A stretch of DNA of 64,000 nucleotides from Bacteroidota bacterium. Its GTDB lineage: Bacteria > Bacteroidota > Ignavibacteria > Tepidaquicellales > Tepidaquicellaceae. Positions 60,384 through 64,000 of this stretch are shown here, piece after piece (position 1 is the stretch's first letter; each line of letters begins with the position of its first letter). Position numbers and translations under genes: made by a program. The notes below the pieces were generated by a model. The model did no database searches and was not told the origin of the DNA. It saw nothing but the letters and a program-made list of their open reading frames with translations. The stretch covers positions 1,091,302 through 1,155,301 of the forward strand of contig JAFDZP010000002.1 in NCBI GenBank assembly GCA_018266835.1. The letters are read 5' to 3'.

Positions 60384-62361
60384 TGTCTTCCTTATTATCA
60401 GTATTGTCAATAGAATTTTTTTCAGAATTTTCCTGAGAATTTATTTCCTGCTGTTTCGCAATTTTTCTCAGTTGTGTTTTTTTTCTGTAATCTAAAATAT
60501 TATGTAATGTCATAACACCGATTGTTCCTATAATAATCACTATATAAAAATTTGTTATCCAGAATAACCAGGGTGATTCAATCTTTGGATTTACTATATG
60601 AATATTACTTTCAAATATTGTCTTGTCCTGATTCTTGTGGCACTGACCGCAAGTCTTTGCAAGATTTCCTTTAAATGTTGATGACAAAGAATCTTCAGGA
60701 CTTCTTACGTTGTGATATCCATGGCAGCTTTCACAATTTGCCGCATCACCTGAACCGCCTCTTACTGCTAATCCATGGAAACTGTCATCGAATGTCCTTG
60801 TAACATCCTTAAGCTCGTTTCTCTGAATTATTCCTGCAGATGAGTGGCAATCTGAACAAAGCTTAACTACACTCTTTGATGCAATGTTTTTATCAATATC
60901 TTTATCGCGTTTTGCAATCTGATGGTTGCCGTGACAGTTTATACAAGTCGGAGCGTCTTTATTATCTTTACTTGTTGCAACCTGATGAATGCTGCCTGTA
61001 TATTGTCCCGCTTGTTTAGGATGGCAATCAGTCGTTCCGCATGTTGCCGCAATATTCTTCTTATTCGTTTTAGCCGTCGGATCAGTTGATGGTTTCATTT
61101 CGTGAGCGCCGTGGCAATCAGCACATGAAGCCGAATTCGTGTTTCCGTTCTTCAATGCAACATAGTGCGTACTTAAATGATAATTGGCTGCAAGTGAATC
61201 AGAATTATTCTTCGCATCCTTTGTAAGCTTGCCGCCTTTATGACAGCTTAAGCATAAATCAGTTGTGTTTATCTTAGAGAATTTTTCAGTTGATGCAACT
61301 GAAGATATATTATGCTCGCCATGACACTTTGTACATGAAGGAGCATCTTTGTTATCTCCGCTTAAGTATGCTTTTCCATGGGCAGAATTCTTAAACTTAG
61401 CAATTTCATCTGCGTGACACTTACCGCATGTCTCCATCAGATTTGCTTTCATCTTTGAATTGCCGGGATTCTTCGGATCATCCAACTCATGATTACCGTG
61501 ACAATCAATACATGTTGCTGCCTGCTTGTTATCTTTTCCCAGTACCATTCCGTGCACACTTGTCTTATACTCAGCTGTAAACTTTGCAGAACCTTTTTCT
61601 TCACCGGGGAATTTCTTTGCATCAAGATGGCATTTCAAACAAGCCTGAGTTTGAATATCAATCTTGCTTGCATATATTTTATGTGAGCCGTGACAATCAG
61701 TGCAAACGGGAGCGTTGGCGCTTCCGTTTTTCATCATGGATTTATTTAATACATTATCAAGTTTAGCATGAGCATCTTTATGGCATTTGTTACAGGTCTT
61801 GGCAACATCACTCTTTGAAATTCCGACTACTCCGTGACCTGTTTTGTGACAATCATTGCACTGAACATTTTTCTGTGCATGAATATTTGTTTTGAATACT
61901 GTTACGTTCTTCTGATTGTGGCACTTTGTGCAAAATTCAGTCTGATTATTCTTTATCTCTTTTACAGGTGAAGAATAATGCGGATTGTGACAGCTTTCAC
62001 ATTTTACTTTTGCGTGAACATTGTGGTCTTCGGTTTTTAAATCACTATGGCATGATTTACAATCAACATCAACTTTTTTAGTTGTGTGAGGTAAATCGTC
62101 TGCCTTATAATTTACATGGCAGTCCTTACAATCAGAACCGCCATGTACACCTTTTTCAAATTTACTTTTATCAACATATAAAGAAACTTTTTTTTCCTTT
62201 ATCTCCATTGATAAATCTTTATCTTCGTGACAGCTTAAGCACTCATCGTTTGCCTTTGTGGATAGTAGTGATGTGTGAATATCCGCAAAGAAAATTACCC
62301 ATGCCATTCCGGTAACAATCAGAGAAAATAAAATCAGTTTTTTTGCAAAATCTAAACGCAT
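60370..62361 (-). CDS. Membrane-anchored multiheme c-type cytochrome, 19 heme motifs
   Basis: 663 residues. N-terminal transmembrane helix (about 7-27, LILFSLIVTGMAWVIFFADI), a periplasmic domain with 18 CXXCH and one CX4CH (CGTTDCH), and a C-terminal transmembrane helix (LFWITNFYIVIIIGTIGVMT), then a cytoplasmic tail. Many sites are followed by His-Gly, with regular spacing of 50-60 residues, as in cytochrome c3/c7-like repeats. The following cytochrome b gene overlaps it. A large periplasmic electron conduit is the natural reading; the acceptor is not shown. Confidence 0.88.
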   Translation of the reverse strand: MRLDFAKKLILFSLIVTGMAWVIFFADIHTSLLSTKANDECLSCHEDKDLSMEIKEKKVSLYVDKSKFEKGVHGGSDCKDCHVNYKADDLPHTTKKVDVDCKSCHSDLKTEDHNVHAKVKCESCHNPHYSSPVKEIKNNQTEFCTKCHNQKNVTVFKTNIHAQKNVQCNDCHKTGHGVVGISKSDVAKTCNKCHKDAHAKLDNVLNKSMMKNGSANAPVCTDCHGSHKIYASKIDIQTQACLKCHLDAKKFPGEEKGSAKFTAEYKTSVHGMVLGKDNKQAATCIDCHGNHELDDPKNPGNSKMKANLMETCGKCHADEIAKFKNSAHGKAYLSGDNKDAPSCTKCHGEHNISSVASTEKFSKINTTDLCLSCHKGGKLTKDAKNNSDSLAANYHLSTHYVALKNGNTNSASCADCHGAHEMKPSTDPTAKTNKKNIAATCGTTDCHPKQAGQYTGSIHQVATSKDNKDAPTCINCHGNHQIAKRDKDIDKNIASKSVVKLCSDCHSSAGIIQRNELKDVTRTFDDSFHGLAVRGGSGDAANCESCHGYHNVRSPEDSLSSTFKGNLAKTCGQCHKNQDKTIFESNIHIVNPKIESPWLFWITNFYIVIIIGTIGVMTLHNILDYRKKTQLRKIAKQQEINSQENSEKNSIDNTDNKEDNGKN

Positions 62362-62381
62362 AGTATATACAGGATTAGGTC

Positions 62382-63170
62382 TTATTTTATTAAGACCATG
62401 GATTTTGTTTCAGTAAATTCTTTTGTGTTTAATGTATAGTAATAAACTCCGCTAGCCAAAGAGCTTGCGTCGAAATCAACTTTGTATTCTCCCTTGTTCT
62501 GATTAGCATTAACTAACTCAGATACAACTCTTCCTTTTGAATCATAAACCTTCAGGTTTACTTTTCCGGAGTTCTTTATGGAGTAAACAATAGTTGTTGA
62601 CGGATTAAACGGATTAGGGAAATTTTGTTTTAATGAATATTTATCAGGAACAATGTTTGAATTTGGCTCAACACCTGAAACAACATAAACTTTTACGCGC
62701 TTTTCAAACCAGTTCCATGAACCATTTTGACCACCTGCTGATGCAAGGCCAATTGAATATAATGTATCAACAACAGGTGATGAAGGAGCAACGTAATTAA
62801 ACGTGAAGCTTGCAGCGCCGCTTGTAAAGCTTTTACCCGTTGACTGAACAAGCTCTCCGCTTAAAAGCTTCGTGCCTGATTGATTCGTAGCTAGTGTTCC
62901 GTTTCTTACTGCAACATCTAAACCTGCTTTGGAGCCCGTTGCGCTTGTAACTGTTAAAGTAAATGAAGTTGTGCTGCCTGCAACAACGCTGTCCGGTCCG
63001 CTGATTACTACAGGCAATCCTGTATTAACACTTCCGTTATGACAGCTGCATCCGCTTGTTGTTGATTTTCTTGTCCTGCCGGAAACCCCGTTAGCATAAG
63101 AGTATAAAATCTCCGTAGCGGCAAAAAGTATTGTGATGGTAATGATTGAAAATAATAATTTTGTTTTCAT
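62382..63170 (-). CDS. T9SS-sorted secreted protein with CSCHNG motif
   Basis: 262 residues. Signal peptide (LLFSIITITILFAATEILYS), then TTSGCSCHNGSVNTGLP, a beta-sandwich domain of the choice-of-anchor V type, and a type IX secretion C-terminal domain (YSLKQNFPNPFNPSTTIVYS, VYDSKGRVVSELV, KSMVLIK). The CSCH motif is CXCH, not a heme CXXCH. It precedes the 19-heme cytochrome in the same direction and is probably at the cell surface. The link with the cytochromes may be functional or accidental. Confidence 0.85.
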   Translation of the reverse strand: MKTKLLFSIITITILFAATEILYSYANGVSGRTRKSTTSGCSCHNGSVNTGLPVVISGPDSVVAGSTTSFTLTVTSATGSKAGLDVAVRNGTLATNQSGTKLLSGELVQSTGKSFTSGAASFTFNYVAPSSPVVDTLYSIGLASAGGQNGSWNWFEKRVKVYVVSGVEPNSNIVPDKYSLKQNFPNPFNPSTTIVYSIKNSGKVNLKVYDSKGRVVSELVNANQNKGEYKVDFDASSLASGVYYYTLNTKEFTETKSMVLIK

Positions 63171-63342
63171 AAGACAAGCATTGATATCGTATAATATATA
63201 TTATATTAATCAATATGCGTGCCGAAATAGTGCAATTAAAACATTGTTATTACAGGTTGTTGAATGGCGGGTTTTTATGGTTAAATCCGGTTTGTGTGGA
63301 ATTTCTCTACTATTGGGGAGATATGGGACAAAATTTTAAATC

Positions 63343-64000
63343 TTATTCTTCGTCCAGTTTATACTCGGAAATTTTGTTATATAAAGTCTTTCTGTCGATA
63401 CCTAAAGCCTTCGACGCCTTCACTTTATTGCCTCCGCAATCATCAAGAGTTTTTTTGATATACTCTTTTTCCATTTCTTTCAGCTTTATATTTTTTGAGG
63501 CAAAGCCGTTGAGGTTGGATTTTGATGAAGTGTTCTGCAAATAAAACTTGAAAGAACTTTCTTTGAGCACTGAACTGTTCGATGTAATAATTGCCCGCTC
63601 AAGAGTGTTTTCAAGTTCACGAATATTTCCGTGCCACTCAAGCTGCATAAGAATTTTTAATGCGCCGGGAGTAATGGTAATCTCCCTGTCAAATTTTTTT
63701 GAAAGTCTTGAAAGAAAATGATCTGTAAGCAGAGGAATATCTTCAAGTCTTTCTCTTAACGGTGGAATAATAATATTGAACGTTGCTATTCTGTAATAAA
63801 GATCTTCCCTGAATTTTTTCTGATGAACAAGTTCTTTTAAATTCTGATTCGAAGCAGAAATTAATTTCACATCTATCTTTTTTATCTTGTCGCTTCCTAT
63901 AGCTTTTACTTCCCAGTTTTCTAAAACACGTAGTAATTTTGACTGTAAACTATAGGGCATTTCGGAAATTTCATCGAGGAAAAGTGTACCGCCGTTGGCA
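63343..64000 (-). CDS. Sigma-54-dependent transcriptional activator, C-terminal part
   Basis: The frame is open to the window edge; ATG 63960 is internal. The visible 218 residues comprise the second half of an AAA+ domain (ANGGTLFLDEISEMPYSLQS, FREDLYYRIATFNIIIPPLR, LEWHGNIRELENTLERAIIT with sensor II Arg) and a C-terminal Fis-type helix-turn-helix (GGNKVKASKALGIDRKTLYN). This is an NtrC-type activator; the receiver and GAFTGA are outside the window. It may control the adjacent cytochrome genes. Confidence 0.92.
   Translation of the reverse strand, partial: ANGGTLFLDEISEMPYSLQSKLLRVLENWEVKAIGSDKIKKIDVKLISASNQNLKELVHQKKFREDLYYRIATFNIIIPPLRERLEDIPLLTDHFLSRLSKKFDREITITPGALKILMQLEWHGNIRELENTLERAIITSNSSVLKESSFKFYLQNTSSKSNLNGFASKNIKLKEMEKEYIKKTLDDCGGNKVKASKALGIDRKTLYNKISEYKLDEE

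Noticed and set aside
63205..63230. Sigma-54 promoter upstream of the T9SS protein
   Set aside because: The minus strand has GGCACGCATATTGAT, but the -12 GC is GA; too weak to call although an NtrC-type activator is adjacent.
1..64000. CRISPR arrays, rRNA and tRNA genes
   Set aside because: I scanned intergenic stretches and found no regularly spaced repeats, rRNA-like segments or tRNA T-loop consensus.

Overview
The window is AT-rich DNA, densely packed with genes, from a free-living Gram-negative bacterium that looks like a member of the Bacteroidota/Chlorobiota group, most probably Ignavibacteria-like. The reasons are a C-terminal type IX secretion sorting domain (62382-63170), an exact match to the Bacteroidota promoter consensus (46239-46269), GYF_2 proteins, GmhA, the absence of strong Shine-Dalgarno sequences, and large multiheme c-type cytochromes with a CXXXY-type CcmE. 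I saw no rRNA, tRNA or CRISPR array.

Layout. 1-10.4 kb, mostly minus strand: a 5'-truncated unknown gene, fructose-1,6-bisphosphatase, phosphoheptose isomerase, RadA (apparently with a non-AUG start), a 1049-residue hybrid histidine kinase and a 1214-residue iron-sulfur flavoprotein fusion. 10.5-21.4 kb, plus strand: a complete reductive pyrimidine degradation operon. Its genes are an NCS1 transporter, PreT and PreA, dihydropyrimidinase, beta-ureidopropionase, an omega-aminotransferase and a CoA-acylating semialdehyde dehydrogenase. Together they would take uracil or thymine to acetyl-CoA or propionyl-CoA. The operon is interrupted by a toxin-antitoxin pair and by two S23/four-helix-bundle genes, each enclosed by long inverted repeats, and it is followed by an HrgA-like gene. 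22.3-31.1 kb: DinB-like, DUF4404, a secreted nucleoside deaminase, an alpha/beta hydrolase, RF3, a DUF4175-like coiled-coil membrane protein and a MenA-type prenyltransferase.

31.1-34.1 kb, minus strand: a frameshifted ParE-like toxin with its antitoxin, then a compact cassette of a ubiquitin-like protein, an E1-like enzyme and a membrane protein with a RING-like finger, which resembles a minimal bacterial ubiquitin-like pathway. 34.4-38 kb: Era, then a repeat-rich zone with a duplicated era 3' end, five GC-rich palindromes and two tandem GYF proteins, then a small SET-domain protein. 38-50.9 kb: a secreted protein, UvrB, a GNAT protein, a four-way-junction palindrome, ClpS, PBP4, Nudix, MazG, RidA, a membrane protein with its winged-helix regulator, Cdd1, and the PdeM/Lhr-like DNA repair pair.

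51-64 kb, minus strand: a cytochrome c maturation cluster (ccmB, a TPR lipoprotein, ccmC, a 45-residue ccmD, ccmE, ccmF) downstream of a respiratory cluster. That cluster holds an 18-heme and a 19-heme membrane-anchored cytochrome, a 4-heme cytochrome, a cytochrome b and a T9SS-sorted protein. A sigma-54 activator runs off the right edge. The maturation genes would supply heme attachment for the adjacent cytochromes.

The features most worth following up are the two inverted-repeat-bounded S23 elements inside the pyrimidine operon (one supplies the start codon of preA), the Ubl-E1-RING cassette, and the perfect four-way-junction palindrome at 42202-42303.
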